From Arion vulgaris (lineage: Eukaryota; Mollusca; Gastropoda; Stylommatophora; Arionidae), in the NCBI GenBank assembly GCA_020796225.1, contig CM036754.1, positions 14,089,867 to 14,153,866 on the forward strand: a stretch of 64,000 nt of DNA, read 5' to 3'. The position numbers and the translations under genes were made by a program. This document shows, piece by piece, positions 44,101-64,000 of the stretch (position 1 is the stretch's first letter; every line of letters starts with the position of its first letter). The notes under the pieces are model-generated. The model was not told the DNA's origin, did no database searches, and saw only the letters and a list, made by a program, of their open reading frames with translations.

Positions 44101-45500
44101 TGTGTAGTTTGTTCTTATCAACCAAGTTAACCACTCTTTGTGATCTTTGTAGTTTGTTCTTATCAACCAAGTTAACCACTCTTTGTGATCTGTGTAGTTT
44201 GTTCTTATCAACCAAGTTAACCACTCTTTGTGATCTGTGGGGTTTGTTCTTATCAACCAAGTTAACCATTCTTTGTGATCTGTGTAGTTTGTTCTTATCA
44301 ACCAAGTTAACCACTCTTTGTGATCTGTGTAGTTTGTTCTTATCAACCAAGTTAACCACTCTGTGATTTGTTTGCATTGACAGCATGAGTACGCTATGCT
44401 GTTAGGTACCTATGGCATGTAGGGCAGATAGATCTAAATTTTGGTTATCTAATAGTTGAAATTAACCACCTTAATTTTTTGATCTTAATATTGTGAAATT
44501 AAACACCTTCATACAATAAAAAGAGATCGGTACTAGAGCTAAGGGAAGACCAAGAAAAAGATGGATAGACAATATCAAGACCACACTACATAAACACAAA
44601 TATAACACAAGGGTGACCCATCTGGCCCTAGAGTGCAAATTAAAGCTCCCATCCCTACGCTTAAAGGCAAGAGTGGACAGCCAACTACATCTTGCACCTG
44701 GGAATAGACAATGTTGTGACATTATTTAATCACCTTAATGTTGTGATATTGTTCTGTCTTTGTCAAATACTGCTCCTAGTCGATCATGTGTTGCCAGGGC
44801 CACATGCGAGCAAAGAATAGTAGCACTGCAACCTACTAGGCATGTCGTAAGAGACGACTAAGGTAAGAGCCTAAGGAAGCTGCCCTAGTAAATATAAAGC
44901 GTAGCAGAAATTGGATGTGCTGGCCTACTTGTAGGCGCATAACTGGCACAAAGTACAATCACTCTTAGGCTCAGATTACATACATATCACAAAGAGTGAT
45001 TTAACAAGTGGTTGATATGGAGCGTTCAAAGAAGCTCCTAGTGTTGGTATAGTTAGTTCTAGTAACATTCTTCCGTCACTTGATTCTTCATTGTTAATTA
45101 AACTTGTTGTTACTGCTGTCACATACATCCTCAGGTACTATGGATGCACTGTTGAAAGACAAAGTCAATGGTCACTCAAAGGCACAAGTCATGATGTCAG
45201 AGGTCAGGCGAGTGCTGGCACCTGTTGGTAGATTCTTGCAGATATCAGATGAGGACCCAGATACAAGACTTCTCTTTCTGGAACAACTGAACAAAGTGAA
45301 TTCCTCCCATGTTTTAACTGAACAAACAACTTTAGATGCACAGCTTCTTGTGACAATTCGAATCCTTTGTAGGTTCCACACATTGTCAAACGGCCAGGAC
45401 ATTACCTGTTAGTAAACAGTTGTCTTCATGGTCTTTCAAAGTCATTCCAACCTCATGGAACAAGGAATATTTCATTTTATGGTCTGACAATCATCATTGA
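32042..45500 (+). CDS. CSKMT: Citrate synthase-lysine N-methyltransferase (METTL12), all but the first exon
   Basis: CSKMT is a class I (seven-beta-strand) SAM methyltransferase that trimethylates a lysine of citrate synthase in the mitochondrial matrix. Exons 32042-32188, 36675-36926, 45135-45295 and 45420-45500 join with matching phases (1, 1, 0) to about 213 residues. Motifs in order: SFDWFLRSEDI at the N-side; LDLGCGTSSLAGN (SAM motif I); LLDFVSEAL (acidic post-I strand); CADVMFLPF; VDKGTMDAL (post-motif typical of the METTL10/12/13 group); EVRRVLAPVGRFLQISDEDP then DTRLLFLEQ. The human protein has 240 residues, so only the targeting peptide and first few residues should be missing; that exon was not found. 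The 8.2-kb intron before the third exon listed contains the 45-bp satellite. The last junction is less certain (see the terminal exon). Confidence 0.9.
32474..33600 (-). mobile_element. RTE-like retrotransposon, RT and C-terminal domain (frameshifted)
   Basis: The minus strand encodes, from 33600 down, LRNIIEQCTEWQSKLYINFV then DFEKAFDSIHRESLW, GVRQGCVMSALLFN and LEDLDFADDIALLSH, the RT fingers-palm motifs with the catalytic F-A-D-D box. A frame change near 33.1 kb leads into SFTYLGSVISNEGGAGSDIK, YRSECWRMTE, RRRRWRWIGHVMRMETGSD and KRGRPKTTWRRTIEQEL, stop at 32474. The endonuclease is missing. It lies in a CSKMT intron, antisense. Confidence 0.92.
33600..33800 (-). mobile_element. 3' tail of a second copy of the same RTE-like element
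   Basis: Minus-strand TKNREELCAFIAVLNTKE and its upstream nucleotides repeat the end of the previous element (NREEWCPFVAALNAKG). So a tail of one copy runs straight into the RT of the next in the same orientation. Confidence 0.8.
33860..34575 (+). mobile_element. LINE-E, RT end and C-terminal tail
   Basis: + strand fragments NMKINTQKTETMKINRTPSQ, NTRVKQVSEFKF, then an open stretch LRKAVCVTRKYRLRNEDIRS, ITSCTEHIERQQMQWFGHLM and, after a shift, EGRPRKRWIDNIKTTLHKH. It ends CACCTGGGGATAGACAATAG. It is an RTE-like element distinct from its minus-strand neighbour. Tails of this family recur at 26.2 and 44.5 kb. Confidence 0.8.
34862..35160 (-). mobile_element. U2 snRNA-headed retroposon (SINE-U-like)
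   Basis: The minus strand begins CTTCTCGGCCTTTTGGCTAA then GATCAAAGTGTAGTATCTGT, the first about 40 bases of U2 snRNA with stem I and the branch-point-pairing GUAGUA intact. After that it diverges (a stem GTGGCCCA/TGGGTTCAC, no AUUUUUG Sm site). It continues for about 250 bases of non-U2 body to GGACGGGCCCCATTAAAAAA and an A-rich TAATAATAAG tail. Head plus foreign body plus A-rich tail fits an snRNA-derived SINE rather than a functional U2 gene. It lies in a CSKMT intron, antisense. Confidence 0.65.
35168..36000. other. Intronic; no gene
   Basis: No coding signal or recognised mobile element apart from the short minisatellite listed separately at 35624-35727. Confidence 0.5.
35624..35727. 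repeat. 33-bp minisatellite, three copies
   Basis: TTCTGTCTTGACA(T/G)CATTCC followed by TCTCATTAGCTAG, three near-perfect units. Confidence 0.9.
36001..36226. repeat. 13-bp minisatellite
   Basis: About 17 copies of CAACACTGGATGG and variants (GAATGA, TATATGT). It lies in the CSKMT intron. Confidence 0.92.
36358..36560 (+). mobile_element. SINE-C copy 4
   Basis: tRNA-like A-box region TTAGTGGTTAGGGCACTTAC and B-box-like GGATCAAATG. The body has CTCAGGTCAACC and GATGTTGACCACATCA. It lies shortly before the CSKMT SAM-motif exon. Confidence 0.75.
36675..36926 (+). CDS. CSKMT: CSKMT exon with SAM-binding motifs
   Basis: Acceptor CTAGCAG, donor AAAG|GTGAGT. Reads KSKPLSYLDLGCGTSSLAGN, later LICADVMFLPFGDGCFNIAV and DK. 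Enters and leaves in phase 1. Confidence 0.95.
37185..37510 (-). mobile_element. LINE-D tail, copy 3
   Basis: The nucleotide match to 14.4-14.8 kb is clear (TTTAATTTGTTGTTTCTTGA, CTTCATTTGTAAACCAGTCT, TTCTGCATTGACATTTCATC). The minus-strand coding is broken. It lies just left of the satellite. Confidence 0.75.
37734..44363. repeat. 45-bp satellite array (about 147 units) in a CSKMT intron
   Basis: The unit reads GTTTGTTCTTATCAACCAAG, TTAACCACTCTTTGTGATCT, GTGTA. Most units differ by 0-3 bases (GGGG for GTAG, CCGCTCTC, CTTATCTACC, CATTC), with a few single-base or few-base indels. Because 45 is divisible by three and the unit lacks stops in several frames, open frames up to 1336 codons arise; they have no start context, composition or family of a gene. 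Left flank is unique sequence; right flank is described separately. Confidence 0.98.
38860..40850. repeat. 1170-bp higher-order repeat (26 units) within the satellite
   Basis: Marker variants recur exactly 1170 bases apart: AACCGCTCTC at 38871 and 40041, GCTCTTATCTACC near 39349 and 40519, GTAGTCTG near 39431 and 40601, GGGGTTTG at 39531 and 40701 (by line). A partial match extends left (CTTTTTGTGA at 38561 and 39731). Confidence 0.85.
44364..44460. repeat. Right flank of the satellite, shared with 63.8 kb
   Basis: GTTAGGTACCTATGGCATGT plus AGGGCAG after the last unit matches GTTAGGTCTCTATGGCATGT plus AGGACAG at 63846-63872, which also follows one 45-bp unit. So the unit and this flank belong to one dispersed repeat. 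Confidence 0.75.
44515..44713 (+). mobile_element. LINE-E tail, copy 2
   Basis: AGACCAAGAAAAAGATGGAT to CACCTGGGAATAGACAATG matches 34.40-34.57 kb. Truncated, with a broken frame. Confidence 0.8.
44786..45036 (-). mobile_element. SINE-B copy 6
   Basis: Reverse copy from GTGTTGCCAGGGCC to GGAGCGTTCAAAGAAG. It ends about 100 bases before a CSKMT exon. Confidence 0.85.
45135..45295 (+). CDS. CSKMT: CSKMT exon, C-terminal half
   Basis: Acceptor CATCCTCAG. Begins with the rest of the DKG|TMDAL motif and reads through VRRVLAPVGRFLQISDEDPD to LEQLNK. If the next intron is not spliced, the frame continues 39 codons to TAG at 45410-45412 with an unrelated tail. Confidence 0.9.
45420..45500 (+). CDS. 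CSKMT: CSKMT terminal exon (probable)
   Basis: Acceptor GTTAGTAAACAG. Encodes LSSWSFKVIPTSWNKEYFIL then WSDNHH and TGA. Removing the 124-base intron 45296-45419 (donor AAA|GTGAAT) gives 29 residues after LEQ. From memory that is also the human length after this motif, with a matching Trp and aromatic pattern. The donor is weak, so the unspliced reading remains possible. Confidence 0.55.
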   Translation: MSSWSFKVIPTSWNKEYFILWSDNHH

Positions 45501-46430
45501 TGACAATAGTCACAGTTTTGTTCTCAAAGAAAAACATGTACTGCACATCTGATTTGACTGTCGGTTATTAGTAGCCTCCACTTTCTACATTATGATGAGA
45601 TTTGAACAATAAGATGCAATATGGCAAACATAGTTCTTTCAAGGAAATTGGAAGATATTTTCACAAGCCTACACTTTGAATTGTTGAACTTTAGCCAGAT
45701 TTAAATCTTTGAAGAAGTTTTATAACATTATTAATAGCTAGACAAGAGTCTAACATATGTACACAAGATTATCATCATCATGTGCTGCCTTCACATTCAA
45801 AGTTGGTTGCAATGGATTTCCAACAAATTCTATTGCTTGCCCTGATAGTATACTCTAACAAGACTACTGCCTGTTCACCTCTTAATGTTTCCTTCACTAT
45901 TATATTTTGTCTCTTCTTGCTCTCAACTATCCCCTTCAATATGGTCTTCAACAAGGTGTCATGCCTTTTAATGTGTTCAAAATGGACTATTTGTCTATTG
46001 TTTCTTTAAGTAATTCTTTTCTCACTCCTAGTTATTGCAGCTCTTCTTTACTAGTTTTCCTTCCATAATATTCTCACAACTTTTCTCTGTATATCTACAT
46101 TTTAAAAGCTGTGTTTGTTTTCTAGCTGTTTGTTCATTGTCAATGTTTCCACTCCATACAGCAATGATTATATTGCCTGTTTGTTTTTATATTTGCTTAA
46201 ATGTGTTATTATCTTTCTGGTGTTGTGAAATAAATTTTTGTACAAATGATAGTGATTTTGAATTGTATGCAGCTTGATCAACATGAACAGCTCTATTATA
46301 ATGAGAGAGTTATATAACAGTCTGGGACAACAGAGAAGCCGGTCTCTAAAACAAATGTCATTGTATTTCCTGTATTGGTAATTGCAGACGGGTAGATCTT
46401 TGGATCAAGATAATGATATTTAACTCAAAT
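45501..46430. other. Probable CSKMT 3' UTR and intergenic
   Basis: AT-rich with short frames only. An AATAAA occurs at about 46229. CSKMT and SEL1L converge across the following 5 kb. Confidence 0.4.
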
Positions 46431-46860
46431 GTCAAGACTGACCTATATAGAGGAGAGAAATGGAGAACAACTAAGGGAACACAAAAGTTGCAGACATTCA
46501 TCAGTAGATGACTCATGAGATACTCCATCTGCGATGATATGACAGGTCCACAAATGGGGAACTGGGATAGAGCGGGACAATGCCAAGTGGAACAAGAGAT
46601 AAGGCGCAGAAGGTGGCGATGGATGGACACACTGAGGAGACCACGGACAGCATCACCAAACAGGCCCTTCGATGGAACCCCCAGGGTAATAGGGGTAAGG
46701 GAAGACCCAAGAACACCTGGAGATGGGAGTTGGAATGCCAGAAAATGGGAGAAAGTGAAGCGATCAGGAAAAGATGGCCTTGGATAGGGCTTGGAAGGCC
46801 TTGGTTGCAGACCTATGCCTCCCTAGAGGCAAAGAAGATCTTTGGATAGCTCTCTACTTC
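46430..46860 (+). mobile_element. LINE-F tail
   Basis: The + strand encodes EIRRRRWRWMD and, in the next frame, DSITKQALRWNPQGNRGKGR then PKNTWRWELECQKMG. This is the same post-RT domain as other RTE-like tails but a distinct family. Two frames are needed. Confidence 0.8.
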
Positions 46861-47009
46861 AGTATAAATATGTGTACAGGATAAATATGCATGATACATA
46901 TGTTGACCCATGGGGAACAGAATGCTATGAATTCCAGTGAGTGAAGGAGGAAGATCACAAGTGGAATTCTCTCTCGTGTCATTTTAACCTGGTTGGGTAT
47001 AGGTCCTTA

Positions 47010-47560
47010 ACCAACTCATGCCTTGTCTTCCTATCTTTAGCTATCTTTTGCCAGCTTTAATGTATATTGTTAATCTTTGCTTCCAAATCTCTTCTCCATG
47101 TATTTCTAAACTTCCTTCTCTTTTCCTTTCCAGGCAAGTTCCAGGAATGGCCCTTCTTGTTATATTCTCCTTGGATTTTCTCAAGGTGTGTCCTATCCAG
47201 TACCTTTTCTTGGTTCACTGGAATCTGTCTACGTAAGCTGCTCATTTGTGATCCTATCATATCATCTCAGTCCCTCTATTTTGCGCAGACACCAGTTGAT
47301 AAATCTCCTGCAACTTATACGTTATTATTTTAGTCGTTCTCCATGTTTCTGACCCATACAGCAGAATTATTTTAACATTGGAGTTAAATATTCTAATTTT
47401 GGTTCTAGATTTGGTGTCTTTCGACTTCCATAGATTTCAGTGCGATGAAAGCTCCTCTTGCCTTCTGTATTCTTATTTTGACATTTCTATCTGTTCCACC
47501 ATCTTTGTCTATATTACAAGTTTAATTAAGAGCAAATTATTTCAGAGATGTTCAGAGAGG
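47010..47560 (-). mobile_element. LINE-G, RT end and tail, decayed
   Basis: Minus-strand fragments: DRNVKIRIQKARGAF, LRRQIPVNQEKVLDRTHLEK, SWNLPGKEKRRKFRNTWRRD. The order matches the end of RT (KSRI.KAR.AF..L) followed by the RK.G.P.NTWRRDLE tail. Confidence 0.75.
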
Positions 47561-47636
47561 AATGTCTAAAGAGACACATCTGTGCATGAGGTGGCAACAA
47601 TTGTTGAAGATTTGTCTTGCTAGTCACATAAGTGTC

Positions 47637-47838
47637 TGGTCGAGTGGTTTAGAGGGCTTCTATTCAGAAGACCGGGTTCAATCCCGGAACGGTCAATTAG
47701 TTTTTTCTGTAGGGGGCATAAAGAAAAATCCTAACCTGAACAGTTTCGCTGCAACTGCACTAGCCATTAAATTCCACAGGCTCATGTCTGTGTGACCTAT
47801 GGCCAAACTCCTGTCCTAAAAAACGGTATTACAGGCAC
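47637..47838 (+). mobile_element. SINE-G copy 2 (better kept)
   Basis: tRNA-like head GTCGAGTGGTTTAGAGGGCT with B-box GGGTTCAATCCC. The body has CCTAACCTGAACAGTTTCGC and GTGACCTATGGCCAAACTCC. Confidence 0.8.
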
Positions 47839-48840
47839 AAATAACAGTTTGTTTTTTAAAGTCGCATGAGATTTCAGCTGTTACCTCTTGTAGCAGAACT
47901 AATGCTATCGTGTGCAAATATACTCATCACTACAATATTCAACTCATCAAAAACTGGACTCTACTACAATTCTAACTACTGACTTAGTTACTGGTCAACT
48001 TTCTCTTCTAGGGTTTAGAGGTTCCACTTCTCACCTATAATCACCTGTGTAAGTCAAACAGGTGATTGCTCAGTGTCATGCTATTGTACTTGTTGCAGGT
48101 GAAGAGATTGCTTCCTGGCTCACCATGTCCTCAATGCAGGCAGTCTCAAGTTGTTCCTAGTCGTATCTACTGCATGTTTAGATGGAGATTCAGTCAGAAC
48201 ATGTCATGTTACAGCCACATAATGAAGTGTGGTAGTTAATCAAATAGAGAGAGAATATCTGTTGTATTGACAACTGTTTCCCATCACCATGACTACGACT
48301 GTTTATATAATATGGCAGACATAATCACTCATTTCACTAAACAAAAATAACCAACACAAATCTGGGTTCAGGCATATCATTTTTTAATAATTTTAAACAT
48401 GTTTCCCTGACAACATGTGAGAGGTTCTCAAGAAGTCATCAAAGAAGTCATATAGAAGCTTTATTCCAATATTTGTACTGAATATAGTAATATATGAGTA
48501 CTAAATATATATAGAGAGAGATATGTTCAACAGTTGAAATGTCTGTTCAGTGCTGGTTACTATAGTTGCACAACATGGACATTATATCCACTGCTGACCT
48601 TGAGAATATGTGACAGATAACATGTAATCTGATGACTACAGGTCAGCAGGGCAAAGATGTAGCATAACCAAAGGTCCACTCCCCTTGACATGATTTAGCC
48701 AAATTGTCATGTGAACACACTGATGACATTTACTTGTGTGATTGAAGAGAGGTCCATGCATCACATTTAGTAACATGGATGTCAGACCATGTAACTACCA
48801 CAAAGTTGCCCTCCTCTATCACCCATCTTGTTCTACATCC
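47839..48840. other. Intergenic; nothing recognised
   Basis: Unique-looking AT-rich sequence. A short inverted pair AATCACCTGT/ACAGGTGATT lies at 48039-48066. Confidence 0.45.
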
Positions 48841-48841
48841 A

Positions 48842-49080
48842 GGTCGCCTGTGTGTTGTCGGGGCTCAAGGGAAAACAATAGTAACACTTCGACCTACAAG
48901 GTATGTCATGAGAGGCAACTGAGGTAGGAACCTAGGAGAGTTACACTAGTAAATAAAAAGCGTAGCAGAAATCAGATGTGCTGGCCTACTTGTAGGCGCA
49001 TAGCTGGCACAATGGCTCTTAGGCTCGGATCACATACAAATCACGAGTGGTTAACAAGTGGGCATTCAAAGACGAAGAAG
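48842..49080 (-). mobile_element. SINE-B copy 7
   Basis: Reverse copy from GGTCGCCTGTGTGTTGTCGG to GGGCATTCAAAGACG, with a few deletions near the end. Confidence 0.82.
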
Positions 49081-49154
49081 TTCTACATATATGAAGTGTA
49101 ATCAAGAAATGTTCATACCATATGGTATATACAACGTTAGACTTGTATTATTCT

Positions 49155-49452
49155 ATGACTAAAGGCACATGGTCTAGTGACAACTGTAATAAGAAAGAGA
49201 AGATGGAGATATGTTAGACACACCTTGAGGAGAAATGATTAACGAATATCAAAGCAGGCATTGAAGTGGAATGCAAAGGGTTCAAGAAAGATAGGACGAC
49301 CTATGGAGACCCTAAAACAAACTTCGCTGAGAGAGGCAAGAAATATCGCTCTCAGTTCCATGGAGGAGATTGAGTGAGTTGCCCAAGGTAGAGCAGTATG
49401 GAGAAATTGCTTGCAGGTCCTATGTAACATATAATGGTACGAGAGGAATTAT
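49155..49452 (+). mobile_element. LINE-A tail, copy 3
   Basis: GTCTAGTGACAACTGTAATA through GGAGATATGTTAGACACACC to GAGAGGAATTATTATTATTA. Coding is broken by several changes. Confidence 0.85.
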
Positions 49453-49454
49453 TA

Positions 49455-49615
49455 TTATTAAAGGCACATGATGAGTGATGTGGTCAGCATGGTGCCAGTT
49501 ACTTTTACTTTCCAGTGTTTCTCTCATATCAAATTGAGGCTGGGTAGAAGATTGAACCAAGACCATTTGTTTCGGAAGTAAGTGCACTAACCACTGACCT
49601 ATCAATGCTCCTTAA
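49455..49615 (-). mobile_element. SINE-C copy 5
   Basis: GAGTGATGTGGTCAGCATGG, TTGAGGCTGGGTAGAAGATT, and a head with CTAACCACTGACC (the reverse of the A-box region). Confidence 0.7.
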
Positions 49616-49619
49616 TCGA

Positions 49620-50857
49620 CACAGCAGTAGTAACCGAAACTTAATCGTCTGCACCAGACATTGACTTGTTCTGATGTCATTCTAACAGAGACAATTGGGT
49701 GATCGACTAGACAAGCAATAGTCCAAGACAACCAAAGGATATAACATGACATTTTGTGTTAGTGTCAGGAGTCTAGTTCCCAGGTTAATCCTGAGAAGGT
49801 GTGCCTGTTGAGGTGCTCTTGAGTAATCAAAACAAGCATTTTCCAATCAAGAAATACAATTAGAGATAAATATTTAAACATCCAGACCAACTTTTGTTGT
49901 CTAGTAGCCATGACACTATGATGTGTTGATAATTGACTGGTACACAACTATGTACATTCCCTTTCACATTCTATCATTTGTACTCAACAGAGAACACAAT
50001 CATGATTTCTACTAAACAAAATGCATCACATTTGTTTCTTGTTGGAGAACACAATCATGACTTTCACTTACTAAACAGAGTGAAATCATGACTTTTACTA
50101 AACAGAATGATAGTTTTGGTAAATGAAATTCAAGCAATGATGAATGAGACATGAAATATCGATGCCATCTCACACGAAGACACCAAGTCACATGTTTATT
50201 GCTGACATCAAGCCCATCTCACACGCAGACACCAAGCAGACTTTCATGCAATGAAGACATCAATTTCTAAAATACTTCTGCATAATGTGACATATAAATT
50301 GGCATTATCATTTTCAAATTGATGATAGAATTAAGCTCAATTAGCAGACCAGACAAGACAACAAAGTAATGGCTTCTGGTCAACTTCATGCATCAATAAT
50401 TTCTTTCTTACCAGAAACAAATAAGATGAATGGTAATATTAATCATTGAAAGGAAATTTAATCACAAACATAAAATATATTTAGACCAATTTTAGAAGTG
50501 ATGTACTGGTCGTATGACCTGGGTGGTCAGTCCTTTCTGGGGTCAATGTGCTGGTCAGCACCGGACCATGTCAGACAAGTTCTTTCCAGGGCCAATGTGA
50601 TCAGCAGAGGACCATGTCAGACAATTTTGGGCTATCAACAGTGCTGATGAACAACTCTTCCCATGATGTTTACAAGACATATATAAAGATAAAATACTGC
50701 AAAGAAAATTAATGGTCATTTTCTAGGTCAACCTCAAACCATAACCCCCAAAAGATTATAAAAAACCCAACACAACAATATGCTTTGATAAAACAAAAGA
50801 TGACTGCAGTCATGGGTTGATAATATCATGACATGATGGCTGAGACAAAAATGCTGT
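49620..50857. other. Intergenic; nothing recognised
   Basis: Contains short repeats such as AACACAATCATGA(T/C)TT(T/C) near 49995-50100 and ACCATGTCAGACAA near 50565-50625. No gene. Confidence 0.45.
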
Positions 50858-51160
50858 ATGAGCGATGGTAGGACATTCTGTACGGCCAACTTGCAATTGG
50901 TACTAGACAGCATGGACACCCTATGCTTCATTGACACCTGCAAGCACGATCTAACTTCATGGATCACTGACAAAGAAAATTGGGAGTGGATGGCCAAAGC
51001 CAGACAAACAACAGTGATGGATAACTCAATAAGAAATAAATACACCATCACATATGGAGGCGGCAAAAAAGAGCACAGAGACCATCCTATTTATCAGTTT
51101 CACCTGCAGCAAGGATTGTCACTCCAGAATAGGCCATTACAGCCACAACAGACATGATTC
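50858..51160 (+). mobile_element. LINE-H 3' end with zinc-knuckle-like tail
   Basis: A short + frame carries FIDTCKHDLTSWITDKENWE and YTITYGGGKKEHRD. The next frame gives FTCSKDCHSRIGHYSHNRHD and stop, matching the C..C.SRIGL.SH.R ending of several LINE ORFs. Truncated. Confidence 0.65.
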
Positions 51161-51386
51161 AGCACAGAACTATGTGATGCGAAATAAGAGATTGCATGAA
51201 AAGAAATCCGGATGAAGCTACAAGACATGGGAGCCATCAAGACAAACATGAGAGCTAGCTAATCTGACCTGGACATGGTGAGCTGTCATCAAATATCTAG
51301 TGAGCACAGTCATGTATAAATTAAATGGATTACTCAACGATAACATAACAGACTCATAACAATCAGCAAACACGACGTACTAGATG

Positions 51387-63696
<12,310 letters not shown>

Positions 63697-63771
63697 CTGA
63701 AATATAAAAATAATCAAATCACTTTCAACAATTGAAAGGATTCACACATGTACTAGCTTGTTTGTTTGTGT

Positions 63772-63905
63772 CTGTTATCAACCAAGTTAACCATTCAATG
63801 TGATCTGTGTGTTTTACCTTGAGAACATAAGTACAATGCACCCCCGTTAGGTCTCTATGGCATGTAGGACAGGCATATTAGAATTTCGATCAAAGTGTAT
63901 CCATA
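63772..63905. repeat. Solo copy of the 45-bp satellite unit with its flank
   Basis: TGTTATCAACCAAGTTAACC then ATTCAATGTGATCTGTG is one satellite unit. It is followed by the same right flank as the big array (GTTAGGTCTCTATGGCATGT). Confidence 0.8.
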
Positions 63906-64000
63906 TTATCTAACAGGACACAAATTTGTACAGATGGGTAACTAAGATTTTACAAAATATAAAAATCCCACTATAAAGTACCACAACTGGAGTTATACTG

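Overview
The window reads as an AT-rich, repeat-laden nuclear segment of an invertebrate animal. A mollusc is my best guess from the repeat landscape, but no feature proves it. Genes have short exons, GT-AG introns and animal-type products. Four genes can be supported and one more is a candidate. From left to right they are: (1) the last four exons of an unrecognised + strand gene ending at 5390; (2) BANF1 (barrier-to-autointegration factor), minus strand, two coding exons between 8911 and 10900, with a possible promoter and 5' exon near 13.7 kb; (3) a candidate two-exon + strand gene (about 21.2-24.87 kb) for a 40-residue single-pass membrane microprotein; (4) CSKMT (METTL12), the mitochondrial citrate-synthase lysine methyltransferase, + strand, 32042-45500, first exon not found; (5) the 3' fourteen coding exons of SEL1L, the ERAD adaptor of the HRD1 ubiquitin ligase, minus strand, 51387-63696, running off the right edge. 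CSKMT and SEL1L are convergent, as are gene 1 and BANF1. The genes do not form a pathway or operon.

Most of the rest is repeats. Large tandem arrays sit at 0.05-1.0 kb (25-bp unit), 5.6-8.06 kb (30-bp unit), 37.7-44.4 kb (about 147 copies of a 45-bp unit, inside the last long intron of CSKMT), 51.6-52.5 kb (26-bp unit) and 58.9-59.7 kb (32-bp unit), the last two inside SEL1L introns. The long open frames in these arrays are by-products of unit lengths divisible by three or of stop-poor units.

Dispersed repeats carry local labels used below. SINE-A: about 340 bp, tRNA head, two copies with perfect target-site duplications. SINE-B: about 240 bp, seven copies, with a relative B' in two copies. 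SINE-C, -D, -E, -F, -G and -H: other tRNA-like heads. There is also an element headed by U2 snRNA sequence. MITEs include piggyBac-like (TTAA) and mariner-like (TA) types. A Penelope-like element has inverted pseudo-LTRs. About twenty 5'-truncated non-LTR retrotransposon tails fall into families LINE-A to LINE-H plus RNase H pieces.

The most striking observations are these. The 45-bp satellite appears to derive from the tail of the B' dispersed repeat. Part of that satellite has a 1170-bp (26-unit) higher-order period. A U2-headed retroposon lies at 34.9-35.2 kb. A 57-bp tandem duplication copied a splice acceptor in frame in gene 1. A nearly perfect 113-bp hairpin lies at 28.8 kb. All identifications come from reading the sequence and remembered family motifs; no database search was run.
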